DNA from: JAVKNF01 sp031537795
GTDB lineage: Bacteria; Pseudomonadota; Alphaproteobacteria; Rickettsiales; Deianiraeaceae
Direction of reading: 5' to 3'
Assembly: GCA_031537795.1 (NCBI GenBank)
Contig: JAVKNF010000010.1
Location: forward strand, 8,997-72,996
DNA length: 64,000 nucleotides
Shown: in pieces, positions 34,804-43,827 of the stretch
Layout: each line of letters begins with the position of its first letter
How positions within the stretch are numbered: the stretch's first letter is position 1
Translations under genes and position numbers: made by a program
Notes under the pieces: generated by a model
What the model was told of the DNA's origin: nothing
Seen by the model: only the letters and a program-made list of their open reading frames with translations
Databases searched by the model: none

Positions 34804-35943
34804 ATGCTGTCTTTCGTTTCAAATTCCTCTGATTTAAAAAAAATTATATCCATAATTTCAAAATCTTCAAATAAAAATTTCGATAATTCAATAAATTTCG
34901 AGAGCAAAGGAAATGAGATATTAATTTCGAATTTTTCCAGAGAATCAAATTTAGAATTCAAATTTCAACCTATTAAAATACTAGATGAGGGCTCTTTTAA
35001 TATAAATATTAATATTTTCATTAATGCAATCAAAGAATTGAAAGACGAAGAATTATTAATTTCTTTAGAGGAATCAAAAAGTAAAAATAAAATAAATCTA
35101 AAGATATCCACAAAAAAAACAAAAATAAATCTAGTTGCTGAAAAGAAGAAAGACTTTCAAGTTATCTCAATAAAAGATTATAATGCAAAAATAGAAATTA
35201 AATTAGAAGACTTGATACAGGCTTTTAAAAGTGTAAATTCCTGTCTGTCTAATCAATTGGATAGACCTGCTTTATGTGGCATACTATTTCATCTTGAAAG
35301 AAATGATAATTTAACGACCTTTAATTTAGTGACAACCGACGGAAGAAAATTAGCAATTTCAAAATTTCCAACCGAAGAAATTCAAGATCTAAAACAGGAA
35401 ATAATTATACCTAGAAAAATTCTAGAAGAAATTCAAGACTTCTCTGAATTTTTATCTCAAAAAAAGATTACTCTATCTATAAAAGAAAAAGAAGGTCTAT
35501 TCTCTTTTGATGAGGTTTTATTAATCAAGTTCTCTTTCATTGATTCAAAATTCCCAAACTATAAATCTATATTGGTTCCTGAAACTGGAAAATATATAGA
35601 TATAAAAACTAAAGATTTAATTTCTTGCTTGAGAAGATTATCTGGCGTTGAAAGTTCTACTGCTTTGAATTTAACAACTTCTTTAAAGATACAAAAGGAT
35701 ATTATGACATTCAAAGTGCAATCCACTCTAAGTGAAATAGAAGATGAATTAGATTGTAAAACATTTAATTTTGAAGAAGAGATCATTATATTAGTACATT
35801 TAAAATCATTCCTTGAAATTATTTCAACTATAGATTTAGAATTTATAAGAATTACAGTTAACACAAATAAAACTCCTATTCTAATAAAACCTATAGCCTC
35901 AAATATAGATCTATCTTATATTCTTGCATTAGTATCCGCTTAA
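34804..35943 (+). CDS. dnaN: DNA polymerase III beta sliding clamp
   Basis: Ring-shaped processivity clamp of replication. 379 residues in three repeated clamp domains. Recognisable are RPALCGILFHLE with TTDGRKLAISK (domain 2 start) and the C-terminal ending KPIASNIDLSYILALVSA (family pdd..y..vlMPmR, altered). dnaA is not adjacent. Followed 4 bases later by the DUF1013 gene. Confidence 0.93.
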   Translation: MLSFVSNSSDLKKIISIISKSSNKNFDNSINFESKGNEILISNFSRESNLEFKFQPIKILDEGSFNININIFINAIKELKDEELLISLEESKSKNKINLKISTKKTKINLVAEKKKDFQVISIKDYNAKIEIKLEDLIQAFKSVNSCLSNQLDRPALCGILFHLERNDNLTTFNLVTTDGRKLAISKFPTEEIQDLKQEIIIPRKILEEIQDFSEFLSQKKITLSIKEKEGLFSFDEVLLIKFSFIDSKFPNYKSILVPETGKYIDIKTKDLISCLRRLSGVESSTALNLTTSLKIQKDIMTFKVQSTLSEIEDELDCKTFNFEEEIIILVHLKSFLEIISTIDLEFIRITVNTNKTPILIKPIASNIDLSYILALVSA

Positions 35944-35947
35944 AATT

Positions 35948-36487
35948 ATGAAAAACAAAATACAAATATCATCTCCATTAGGTATAGCTCTTTGGTTAAT
36001 TAAAGAAGGTTTAACTTTAGAACAAATATCAGAATTCTGCGAAATAACAAGATCAGAGATTGAAAGACTAAATGTTTCTCAATCTGATATGTCTCTTGAT
36101 ATCAGAGGAATAAGAGCAATAAACCCAATAGATACATTAGATTTAACTAAAGAAGAAATTCAAAAATGCTTGAAAGATAAAAACAAAAAACTTGAACATG
36201 CGTTTCATTTGAATAAAATTGCACCTGGTTTAAAAATAAAAAAATCTAATAGTGGAATCTCTTTATCTTACGAACAGAAAAGAAGTAGGCCGAATGTGAT
36301 AGCTTATCTAATAGGAAGAGGATTACCTAATTCTATAATCAAAAGAATTGCAAAAACTACTTATAATACTATAGACAACATAAGAGAATCTATAAATTCT
36401 ATAGAAACTAAAGATCCGGTGATAATGGGCTTCTGCACTCAAATGCAATTAGATAAAGAAATAGAATTATTAGATAATGTACAATAA
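35948..36487 (+). CDS. DUF1013 (TrcR-type) alphaproteobacterial regulator
   Basis: 179 residues. Matches DUF1013, a family restricted largely to Alphaproteobacteria and named TrcR (cell-cycle transcriptional regulator): GIALWLIKEGLTLEQISEFC (family vWLvdnTaLtFdQIAdFC), DIRGIRAINPID (family GIRGiDPI), then RSRPNVIAYLIGRGLPNSI-like RPNVIAYLIGRGLPNS and PVIMGFCTQMQLDKEI (family PvtlGLCSQidLd..v). Two HTH-like halves suggest DNA binding. The best lineage marker in the window. It overlaps dnaX by 11 bases. Confidence 0.88.
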   Translation: MKNKIQISSPLGIALWLIKEGLTLEQISEFCEITRSEIERLNVSQSDMSLDIRGIRAINPIDTLDLTKEEIQKCLKDKNKKLEHAFHLNKIAPGLKIKKSNSGISLSYEQKRSRPNVIAYLIGRGLPNSIIKRIAKTTYNTIDNIRESINSIETKDPVIMGFCTQMQLDKEIELLDNVQ

Positions 36488-37676
36488 TTTCGTATCACTT
36501 GCCACAAAATATAGACCTAGAAAATTATCAGATTTAGTAGGGCACGAAATTTTAGTCTCTGCATTAAGAAATGCTTTTTTAAATAACAGAGTGCATCAAG
36601 CTATTTTATTTAGCGGGACGAGAGGAGTGGGTAAAACAACAATAGCAAGAATTATCGCTATGTCTTTAAATTGCACTGAAAATAAAGATCTGAATTCAGG
36701 TGATTTTACTCAAAACATAGACCCTTGTTTAAATTGTGATAGCTGTTTAGATATACTTAAAAATACATCTGTTGATGTAATAGAAATAGATGCTGCAAGT
36801 AATACTGGCGTGGATTTTATAAAAGATCTAATCTCTGATATCAATTTTAATCCATTTAATTCTTATTACAAGATTTTCATTATAGACGAAGTTCATATGC
36901 TTTCAAAATCGGCATTCAATGCTTTACTCAAAACACTTGAAGAGCCACCTTTGAAAGTAAAATTCATTTTTGCAACAACAGAATTAAAAAAAATACCAAT
37001 TACAGTTTTATCAAGATGTCAAAAATTTTACCTAAAAAACATAGAAAAAGAAATAATTTCAAATCAAATAGAGAAGATCTTAAAAATTGAGTTTATAGAA
37101 TTTGAAAAAGATGCCCTCAATCTAGTGTCAAAGTATGCAAAAGGTTCAATGAGAGATGCTTTGTCTATATTAGATAAACTTATCATCTCCTCAAATAATA
37201 AAATTATAGATCTGAAGATTACAAAAGAAATCTTAAGCGATATAAATATTCTTAATCTATTTTATAATTTATATTTAGGAAATTTTGAAGTATCTTTAAA
37301 AGAAATGAATTTAATTCTAGAGTCTAACATTGAAATAGAGTTAATTTTACAAGAATTAATAGACATTATTACAAAAGGGATTCTATATTTGAATGAAATA
37401 GAAAATTTAAAAGAAGATCAAGATATAAAGGATTTATTTGAAAAAATAAAAGATCTTGATATTCTTAATGTTCCAAAATTAACAAGAATATATCAGATCA
37501 CTATTCAATCTTTTGCAGAAATAAAAAATCTAAACTCTTTAAATTTTAGCATTATGTTTATTACAAAATTATGTTATGCTTCTAGTTTGCCGACTCCTAT
37601 AGAAGCTTTAAAAATGATAAAAGATAAAAATATAATAGATTTTATTACAAAGACAGAATCGAGAATTATAGAATAG
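36477..37676 (+). CDS. dnaX: DNA polymerase III gamma/tau subunit, short form
   Basis: Clamp-loader ATPase. Walker A GTRGVGKTTIARI near 44-56, zinc-binding cysteines in CTEN...CLNCDSCLDIL (about 64-87), Walker B and IIDEVHMLSKSAFNALLKTLE, sensor 1 FIFATTE, and sensor 2 GSMRDALSILDKL. At 399 residues it ends soon after domain III, so it corresponds to gamma without the tau extension that binds helicase and polymerase; the C-terminal domains are probably truly absent. Confidence 0.94.
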   Translation: MYNNFVSLATKYRPRKLSDLVGHEILVSALRNAFLNNRVHQAILFSGTRGVGKTTIARIIAMSLNCTENKDLNSGDFTQNIDPCLNCDSCLDILKNTSVDVIEIDAASNTGVDFIKDLISDINFNPFNSYYKIFIIDEVHMLSKSAFNALLKTLEEPPLKVKFIFATTELKKIPITVLSRCQKFYLKNIEKEIISNQIEKILKIEFIEFEKDALNLVSKYAKGSMRDALSILDKLIISSNNKIIDLKITKEILSDINILNLFYNLYLGNFEVSLKEMNLILESNIEIELILQELIDIITKGILYLNEIENLKEDQDIKDLFEKIKDLDILNVPKLTRIYQITIQSFAEIKNLNSLNFSIMFITKLCYASSLPTPIEALKMIKDKNIIDFITKTESRIIE

Positions 37677-37683
37677 ATAATAT

Positions 37684-39162
37684 TCATTCAGATAATTGTA
37701 TTTTACTTAAAATTATACTAGCGATTCTGAAATATTCAGCTTTTTTTATAAGAATTTTATAGTTTTGTATATAATATTTAAAACCTAAATTCTTTAGATG
37801 TTCCAAAGAACAGTTCTCGTTCTCTTTATTAACCTCAATCATACTAAGTATGATGGATATTATATTTCTGCATATCATCTGGTCAATAGAAAGAGCTGCG
37901 ATATCTGATTCTTTGATCTTCTTCATAATATCTTTATCCTTAATTTTTGCAACATTACTTCCTGCTGGAATCTCTTGATTTTTTGACTCTATCTCTTCTT
38001 GGAAATCTGCAAATATAGAATTTTTAGACATCAAACATATTGTAATAGAAAGACTCTTATTTGCTATATAAGCTGTTAGATTATTAGAAACTGTATTTAA
38101 TTTTTGAAAAAGAAAATCTAATCCTTCTGATATATTGCCAGAAAAAACAGGCAATAAAGCCACCTCTCTTATTAATATGCCATATTTCACTCCTTTATAT
38201 TTATTTAAAGAATCTTTAATTTTATCTAAATAATTTAATTCCTCTAAATTATATTCCTTCTTTATAAAACTTGATATTACTTCATATTTATCTTGTTGAA
38301 TCTTATCTTTTAAGAAAATAGCAATTTCTAATAATTGATACAACTTCATTTGTTTTAAACAACTTAAAATTAAATCTTGAGAAAATAGCTCGGAATCAAT
38401 AATATCAGAAGAGCAACTTGTCAAGATAACAAAATCATGAAATATTTGGCCTAATTCAAATTTCCTAGTTAATATTATTTTAAATTGATCTAAAGTTACT
38501 TTTTTATTCCCTTTTGAGATTAAATCAGCAATTAGTTTTTTTGAAGATTTTAAGCTGAAATTTAGCGCATCGGCAATTTCAGAGATAACAGAATCTGCTT
38601 CTTTTATTCTTTCGATTAAGTTTTTGAAAATCTCAACAATTTTTATAATGCAATCTGTGTTCTTTGTTGACAAATACAATTCAGACAATCTAGCTGATAA
38701 AACAACAAGAAATATAGCCCTCGAAGTCGCAGACTGAAAAAATTTAAAATGCTCTTCTGAAACATCAAGTAAAATCTTCCTAAAAAATCTATCAGGAGAC
38801 AAGAATAATATATTTAGGATTGTTTCATTCAAGTCTTTTAATAATGAAGATTCTTGTTTTATTAAGGATTTCTCTTTTAAGTAGATATCTATCATTAATT
38901 TTATAGAATCACTAAATAATTGCTCATTCTCTATTGTTGTAATTTCAAATAAAGGAAGCCCGCAATAAGAAGATATTTCATTATTGACGTCTATAATTTT
39001 CTTTGCAGAATCTAAAGTCTGTAAATTTAACAGATCTACAAAACCAGATTTTAGTTTTTTGTAGAAGTTTTCTACATCAGAATTCTCTTTTCTGGAGAAG
39101 CCATAGACGTTACTTGCATATAACCCTATTTTTTCATTATCAAGATTAATCTCTTCTGGCAT
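37684..39162 (-). CDS. Hypothetical large helical protein
   Basis: Not recognised. 492 residues, mostly helical, no signal peptide, membrane segment or catalytic motif. Its start lies 17 bases inside rnc, so it is translationally coupled to RNase III, and its end stops 7 bases from the convergent dnaX. The length and clean frame support a real gene. The repeated Leu-Ile-Lys pattern suggests a helical-repeat scaffold, without evidence for a function. Confidence 0.65.
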   Translation of the reverse strand: MPEEINLDNEKIGLYASNVYGFSRKENSDVENFYKKLKSGFVDLLNLQTLDSAKKIIDVNNEISSYCGLPLFEITTIENEQLFSDSIKLMIDIYLKEKSLIKQESSLLKDLNETILNILFLSPDRFFRKILLDVSEEHFKFFQSATSRAIFLVVLSARLSELYLSTKNTDCIIKIVEIFKNLIERIKEADSVISEIADALNFSLKSSKKLIADLISKGNKKVTLDQFKIILTRKFELGQIFHDFVILTSCSSDIIDSELFSQDLILSCLKQMKLYQLLEIAIFLKDKIQQDKYEVISSFIKKEYNLEELNYLDKIKDSLNKYKGVKYGILIREVALLPVFSGNISEGLDFLFQKLNTVSNNLTAYIANKSLSITICLMSKNSIFADFQEEIESKNQEIPAGSNVAKIKDKDIMKKIKESDIAALSIDQMICRNIISIILSMIEVNKENENCSLEHLKNLGFKYYIQNYKILIKKAEYFRIASIILSKIQLSE

Positions 39163-39817
39163 ATTTAGTTAGAATTTTATATAATTCGTTTGATGCTTCT
39201 TTTTCTGCTAGATTTATCTTAGAGCCTTCACCAAAAGCTATAAAATCTTCAATCTCTACAGATACTTGAAATTTTGGCTTATTATCTGTTCCTGTTTTTG
39301 CAATAATTTTATAAACTGGTAGTTTCTTAAATTTAGATTGAGTAAATTCTTGTAATTTTGTTTTTGTGTCATTAGATTCATCAAGATATTTAAAAAATAA
39401 AGACTCAACAATTTCATGAACTTTATCAAATCCGTATTCAATGTATATAATTGCTAAAATAGATTCAACAACAGCTGAAATTATATTCAGATTATCTTTT
39501 AAATTGTGTTGTAAATTCTTTGCCACTTTTATCTCTTCTTGTAATTTTATATCTAATCCAATCTTAAATGCAACATCTCTTGATGCTAAAATAGATTTCT
39601 TTTTAGACAAATCTCCCTCTGAATCTTCCGTAAATCTCAAAAATAAGAGACTTGATATTGCAAAATTTAAAACAGAGTCTCCTAAAAATTCTAATCTTTC
39701 ATAGCAAATTCTCTTGTTAATACTGGGGTGAGTCGTAGCCTTATGAAAATTTTCTGATTCTAATATCTTATTAACTTGAAAATAATCTATAAAGGAATGA
39801 AAATTTATGAAATTCAT
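39146..39817 (-). CDS. rnc: Ribonuclease III
   Basis: Processes rRNA precursors and double-stranded RNA. The signature ERLEFLGDSVL is at 40-50 with the catalytic Glu and Asp; the second acidic helix reads ISAVVESILAIIYIEYG, keeping Glu118 (E. coli Glu117) but with Ala115 where E. coli has the metal-binding Asp114. The C-terminal dsRNA-binding domain (about 155-221) is present. 223 residues. era, often downstream, is not next to it. Confidence 0.9.
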   Translation of the reverse strand: MNFINFHSFIDYFQVNKILESENFHKATTHPSINKRICYERLEFLGDSVLNFAISSLLFLRFTEDSEGDLSKKKSILASRDVAFKIGLDIKLQEEIKVAKNLQHNLKDNLNIISAVVESILAIIYIEYGFDKVHEIVESLFFKYLDESNDTKTKLQEFTQSKFKKLPVYKIIAKTGTDNKPKFQVSVEIEDFIAFGEGSKINLAEKEASNELYKILTKYARRD

Positions 39818-39848
39818 ATAAAAAAGACTTTAAAATAAATAAAATAAA

Positions 39849-40397
39849 ATGCAAAAAAAAGATAGTAAAAATAATTTGGGATTATCAGACATAGAAAAAA
39901 ATATTAATAATAATCTATTTCAGATTATAACAAAGGAATTAATTGTTAGATTAGACAAGGATTTTCTTGATTTTATAAAATTAAGAAAAACGAGAGATAT
40001 GGCTATAATTTTAAATTACTTGAAAGGTCAAGATTTGATCAATACAAATTACAATAAAGAATTTACAGATTATCTTATTCAGAATTCGCTTCAAGTAGAA
40101 GCAATAATATCAAAATTAAGGTCTATAAAAACTATATCTCTATTTATAAAAGTGTTATGTAAAAAGACAAAAGTTATTAATTTTGAAATACTAAACAATC
40201 TTTATGTTAGAGAAAGAAAAATAAATTCACTAACAGATTGGTCTGTTCTAAATAATTTTCTAAAAAAGAAGAATGAAAATCAAAATATTGATAAATTAGA
40301 CAGAATTTCTGATAAATCAATAGACTATACTTCAATAGAAATAGACGAAAAATTCTTCGCAGAGTTAGAGAAAGATATTCAAATGTTATATGAATAA
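39849..40397 (+). CDS. Hypothetical protein upstream of the Pol I exonuclease
   Basis: Not recognised. 182 residues, charged and helical, no membrane segment. Overlaps the next gene by 8 bases, so the two are translated together. The middle, with SKLRSIKTISLFIKVLCKK-like segments and an acidic C-terminus (EIDEKFFAELEKDIQ), gives no family. Divergent from rnc across a 31-base gap. Confidence 0.55.
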   Translation: MQKKDSKNNLGLSDIEKNINNNLFQIITKELIVRLDKDFLDFIKLRKTRDMAIILNYLKGQDLINTNYNKEFTDYLIQNSLQVEAIISKLRSIKTISLFIKVLCKKTKVINFEILNNLYVRERKINSLTDWSVLNNFLKKKNENQNIDKLDRISDKSIDYTSIEIDEKFFAELEKDIQMLYE

Positions 40398-41547
40398 AGA
40401 TAAGAAAAATTCATTCTGCATTATAGACGGATATTCTATTCTTTTTCAGTCTTTCTACGGAGTAAAAGAGGATTTAAGATTTAATAATATTCCAATCAAC
40501 GCAATATATGGGGCTCTAAATACAACATTAAGTATAATAAATAAATTCCAACCTAATTATATTGTTTTTGCATTAGATACAGGAGGTAAAACCTTTAGAG
40601 ATGATTTATTTTTAGAATTTTCCAATAAACAATCTATAAATAAACTCTTGGAGTTGTATAATATAAATGATAAAATCAATAAAGAATTAGAATTAAGAAT
40701 TAGAAACAATAATATCTCTTTAGAAGAATTGATAATTATCTTGTCAATTTCAGAAGAAAGTATAATTAAATTTAAAAAAACATTCAATGTTCAAAAATTA
40801 GAAATCCGAGATATTTTACTTATATTTTTTGAATTAGAAGAAAATCTAGAGATAACAGAAGTAGAATCAGAGTACAAGAAAAACAGAAAAAAAGTACCAG
40901 AAGAAATGATACCGCAATTTGCTATATTTGAAGAATTAATAGAAGCTTTAAACATTAAACAGTTTTCATTGTCAAATTATGAAGCAGATGATATTATTGC
41001 AAGTTTAAGTAAAAGATTCTCAAGCGAGGATCTAGAAATATTAATAGCTTCTAGAGATAAAGATTTAATGCAACTTATAAATGAAACAACTCAAATATAT
41101 AATTTAACTCATAAAAAGATAATAACAAAAGAGACCTTTTATCAAGATTTCGGTTTTGATTCAGAATATTTCATAGAATATTTATCTTTAACAGGAGACA
41201 CAAGTGATAATATTCCAGGGGTTGCTGGTATAGGTGAAAAGACAGCAAAAGAAATCATCAAAAATTACAATACTGTAGAAAATTATCTTGAAAAAACAAA
41301 TTTAAAAAACAGACAATACAATCTGATAAAAAATAATATAGAGTTATTTCATCTTTCAAAATCTTTAATAAAATTGAACTGCAATCTAAATCTATTCAGG
41401 AGTATAGAAGATCTAAAGATAAAATTTGATAATAGAAAATTAAGAGATTTCATTAAAAAATATAATTTCCAAGAAACAAATTTAATAAGAAATTTTATAA
41501 CTAATAATATAGATACAATAGATAATAATTCAGGTTTTCTTTTTTGA
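40390..41547 (+). CDS. Stand-alone DNA polymerase I 5-prime-3-prime exonuclease with an internal insertion
   Basis: 385 residues equal to the N-terminal flap endonuclease domain of DNA polymerase I, which removes RNA primers. Motifs: DGYSILFQSFYG at 13-24, FALDTGGKTFRDDLF at 60-74, EADDIIASLS, ASRDKDLMQL, and the helix-hairpin-helix GDTSDNIPGVAGIGEKTA. No polymerase domain follows; a separate polymerase is assumed. The normally continuous 'FR.ELF.eYK.NR..mPeeL' is split here: about 84 residues (about 78-161) sit between FLEF and YKKNRKKVPEEM. The insertion keeps the frame and is helical and charged. Such stand-alone exonucleases exist in other bacteria; the insertion looks unusual. Confidence 0.87.
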   Translation: MNKDKKNSFCIIDGYSILFQSFYGVKEDLRFNNIPINAIYGALNTTLSIINKFQPNYIVFALDTGGKTFRDDLFLEFSNKQSINKLLELYNINDKINKELELRIRNNNISLEELIIILSISEESIIKFKKTFNVQKLEIRDILLIFFELEENLEITEVESEYKKNRKKVPEEMIPQFAIFEELIEALNIKQFSLSNYEADDIIASLSKRFSSEDLEILIASRDKDLMQLINETTQIYNLTHKKIITKETFYQDFGFDSEYFIEYLSLTGDTSDNIPGVAGIGEKTAKEIIKNYNTVENYLEKTNLKNRQYNLIKNNIELFHLSKSLIKLNCNLNLFRSIEDLKIKFDNRKLRDFIKKYNFQETNLIRNFITNNIDTIDNNSGFLF

Positions 41548-41618
41548 TAATCTTCTCAAATCTCTAAAAAATATAAATAATGCTTCCAGAAAGATAAATA
41601 TTATTATAATATTATTTT

Positions 41619-42149
41619 ATGGATTTATTAGGTTCTCTTTTTTCAAATTTGATCTCTTTTTCTGGAAATAATTTATTTGCTTCAATTAAACAATATATTA
41701 TTTTTATATTACTATTTATAATTACGGCACTTTCATTTTATTCTATATCAGTCTATTATAGGCTAGAATTATCAGAAAATAAAATAGCAAAGCTTGAGAT
41801 AGATAGAAAACTTCAGTGTGATTTAATACAACTTGGAGATAAAACAAAAAAGAATATTAAAAATAAGATAGAAAAATATTTAGAAGATTTAATTTTAAAT
41901 AAAGAGATTATTAAAGATATAAATAAAACAAAAAAGAATATTGGAATTAAAAAAGATCACATTAAGCAAAAAGAAGAATTGAAAGCAGAAAATTTTAAAC
42001 TTGAAAAGCTAATTCAAACAAAAGAAGAAGAGATACAAGAACAAAAAAGAATAATTTTAGATTATGAGAATTCAAGACAAGAACTTCAAAAAGAGGTTAT
42101 TAAATACAGAAATTCAATCCTAAAAGAAATAGATAAGCTTTATGACTAA
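41619..42149 (+). CDS. Membrane-anchored coiled-coil protein
   Basis: 176 residues, unrecognised by sequence. An amphipathic start (1-22) precedes one transmembrane segment (about 25-46), then a long charged coiled coil to the end, presumably periplasmic. It overlaps the next small lipoprotein gene by 8 bases. A bitopic coiled-coil protein beside a small lipoprotein is the arrangement of phage Rz/Rz1 spanins; it could equally be a host envelope pair. Confidence 0.6.
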   Translation: MDLLGSLFSNLISFSGNNLFASIKQYIIFILLFIITALSFYSISVYYRLELSENKIAKLEIDRKLQCDLIQLGDKTKKNIKNKIEKYLEDLILNKEIIKDINKTKKNIGIKKDHIKQKEELKAENFKLEKLIQTKEEEIQEQKRIILDYENSRQELQKEVIKYRNSILKEIDKLYD

Positions 42150-42396
42150 ACAAATAATTCTAATAATAATTATCTTAAATGTATTAATTAGTTGCTCTAA
42201 AATTACAAACAAGATAAGTCTTTCTCAATATCATTGCAAACCTGAATTTGCCGAAATCAACTTTATAGAAGAGAAAGAAGAGAGGCAAAAATTTTATAAT
42301 GATTTTATAGTTTCAAAAACATTTTTAACGGACTTGGAAATTCTAAAAACAAGTCAAAATTGCTTATTAGAAACTATTCAAAAATTAAACAAATGA
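42142..42396 (+). CDS. Small lipoprotein
   Basis: 84 residues. A hydrophobic signal (about 4-17) ends in the lipobox LISC at 15-18, so the mature protein should be a membrane-anchored lipoprotein of about 67 residues. Two further cysteines (HCKPE and QNCLLE) could form a disulfide. Its start is inside the preceding membrane coiled-coil gene, so the two are coupled. No family recognised. Confidence 0.6.
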   Translation: MTKQIILIIIILNVLISCSKITNKISLSQYHCKPEFAEINFIEEKEERQKFYNDFIVSKTFLTDLEILKTSQNCLLETIQKLNK

Positions 42397-42435
42397 AGTA
42401 AGTTGAATAAATAAACTAATAGAATGAAAGTAAAA

Positions 42436-42511
42436 TGGTTGCGGGAGCCGGATTTGAACCAACGACTCTAGGTTATGAGCCTAGCAAGCTACCAGACTGC
42501 TCCATCCCGCA
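42436..42511 (-). tRNA. Initiator tRNA-fMet(CAT)
   Basis: Minus-strand cloverleaf of 76 bases with encoded CCA. Anticodon loop CTCATAA gives CAT. Initiator identity is shown by close match to E. coli tRNA-fMet (GGAGCAG start of the D arm, ATCCGGC in the T arm, A72-A73-CCA end). Variations: base 1 is T and can pair with A72, where bacterial initiators normally have a C1 x A72 mismatch; the anticodon stem has A29-U41 followed by two G-C pairs, as known in other alphaproteobacteria. Confidence 0.95.
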
Positions 42512-42711
42512 ATATATAACAACATTATTATAACTTTATTAATTGTCAAATAATATATAGGTAATTCTAATTTAAAATATATTTCAAAGAATAAATTATA
42601 TTAAAATAACATGAAAATATATATTTGAGAGCTCTCCTTATATATTAAAGATCTATCACTTGTGAATTAATAAAAACTTGTATTTTAAAAATATCATATT
42701 ATTTTTTTTCT

Positions 42712-43005
42712 ATGAAACAATTTGTTTATTTATCTGTTTTCTCTTTAGTTTGTAGTTTCTCTTTTGCTAATCAAGTAAAAGCTGAATGCCACACTAAAAC
42801 TGTAAAACATTGTAACGCCATAGAGGATCACTCTAGAGAACTTTCTTCCGTAGTATCAGAAGCTTCAGCAAAAATAACAGCTGGTGATGAAAAAGGAGCT
42901 CAAGAGTCACTCAAAAAAACTCACGCAGTAGTTAAAAAGCTATCAAAAGAAGTTGCTGAACTTGAACATCATTTCAAAAAACATTCAAAAAAAAAACATA
43001 AATAA
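42712..43005 (+). CDS. Small secreted His/Lys-rich protein
   Basis: 97 residues with a signal peptide (about 1-25, cleavage probably near VKA-EC), then two cysteines (ECHTKTVKHC) and a helical region ending in a His/Lys-rich tail. Function unknown; metal binding is conceivable. Monocistronic: a strong terminator follows, and the 200 bases before it to tRNA-fMet hold only AT-rich sequence in which I see no further gene. Confidence 0.65.
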   Translation: MKQFVYLSVFSLVCSFSFANQVKAECHTKTVKHCNAIEDHSRELSSVVSEASAKITAGDEKGAQESLKKTHAVVKKLSKEVAELEHHFKKHSKKKHK

Positions 43006-43015
43006 TTTTATTTTT

Positions 43016-43047
43016 CAACGACATTATATAATAATGTCGTTGTTTTT
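43016..43047 (+). terminator. Rho-independent terminator
   Basis: Perfect 12-bp stem CAACGACATTAT / ATAATGTCGTTG (43016-43042) with a 3-base loop, then TTTTT. Eleven bases after the small secreted-protein gene. The best intrinsic terminator in the window. Confidence 0.88.
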
Positions 43048-43104
43048 AATTAAATTAAAATACAACTTCATTTAACAAAGATCTAATAAATAAGCAGAGC
43101 AAAA

Positions 43105-43818
43105 ATGCTAACAGTAAAAAATATAACCAAGTCATACGGTAAAAAACAAATCGTTAAGGATTTCTCTGTAGAAATTAAAAATAACGAAATTATAGGCTTA
43201 TTAGGCCCAAATGGAGCTGGAAAAACAACGGCTTTCTATACAATATCTGGTCTAACTTCTGCAACATCCGGCACTATAAAATTCCTCGAAGAAGATATTA
43301 CAAATACTCCTATCTATTTAAGAGCAAAACTAGGGATAGGTTACTTACCTCAAGAAGTTTCAATCTTCAAGAATTTAACTGTTGAAGAAAATATATCAGC
43401 TGCTCTTGAAATAAAACATAGTAATAAAATCAAAGAGAGATGTTATAATATTTTAGAAGAATTTCATATTAATCATATAGCAAAAAATCTTGGGTCAGTT
43501 TTATCTGGAGGAGAAAGAAGAAGAGTTGAAGTTGCTCGAATGATAGCATCTGAACCTAAATTAGTTTTATTAGACGAACCTTTTGCAGGAGTTGACCCAA
43601 TTGCCATATCCGGCATAAGAGATATCATAATATCTTTAAAAAACAGAGGTATGTCCGTTCTAATTACAGATCATAATGTATTAGAAACTTTAAAAATAGT
43701 TGATAGAGCTTATATTATGTCAGAAGGAAAAATAATATCAGAAGGTGAACCTAGCTACATTCTAAATGATGAACTTGTTAAGAAAGTCTATCTCGGGAAA
43801 GACTTCAAAATCCATTAA
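43105..43818 (+). CDS. lptB: LPS export ABC transporter ATP-binding protein
   Basis: Cytoplasmic ATPase of the LptB2FG complex. Walker [10 protein letters not shown] near 34-42, Q-loop YLPQEVSIF, signature [13 protein letters not shown], Walker [14 protein letters not shown], and the H-loop Asp-His in ITDHN. 237 residues, and the family-specific '[12 protein letters not shown]' start of the coupling region is present. The LptF/G permease is encoded at 25931-27037. Confidence 0.93.
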   Translation: MLTVKNITKSYGKKQIVKDFSVEIKNNEIIGLLGPNGAGKTTAFYTISGLTSATSGTIKFLEEDITNTPIYLRAKLGIGYLPQEVSIFKNLTVEENISAALEIKHSNKIKERCYNILEEFHINHIAKNLGSVLSGGERRRVEVARMIASEPKLVLLDEPFAGVDPIAISGIRDIIISLKNRGMSVLITDHNVLETLKIVDRAYIMSEGKIISEGEPSYILNDELVKKVYLGKDFKIH

Positions 43819-43827
43819 AATAAAGCA

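Noticed and set aside
40621..40872. Rickettsia palindromic element in the exonuclease gene
   Set aside because: The inserted segment is about 250 bases and shows no obvious palindrome, unlike known RPEs.
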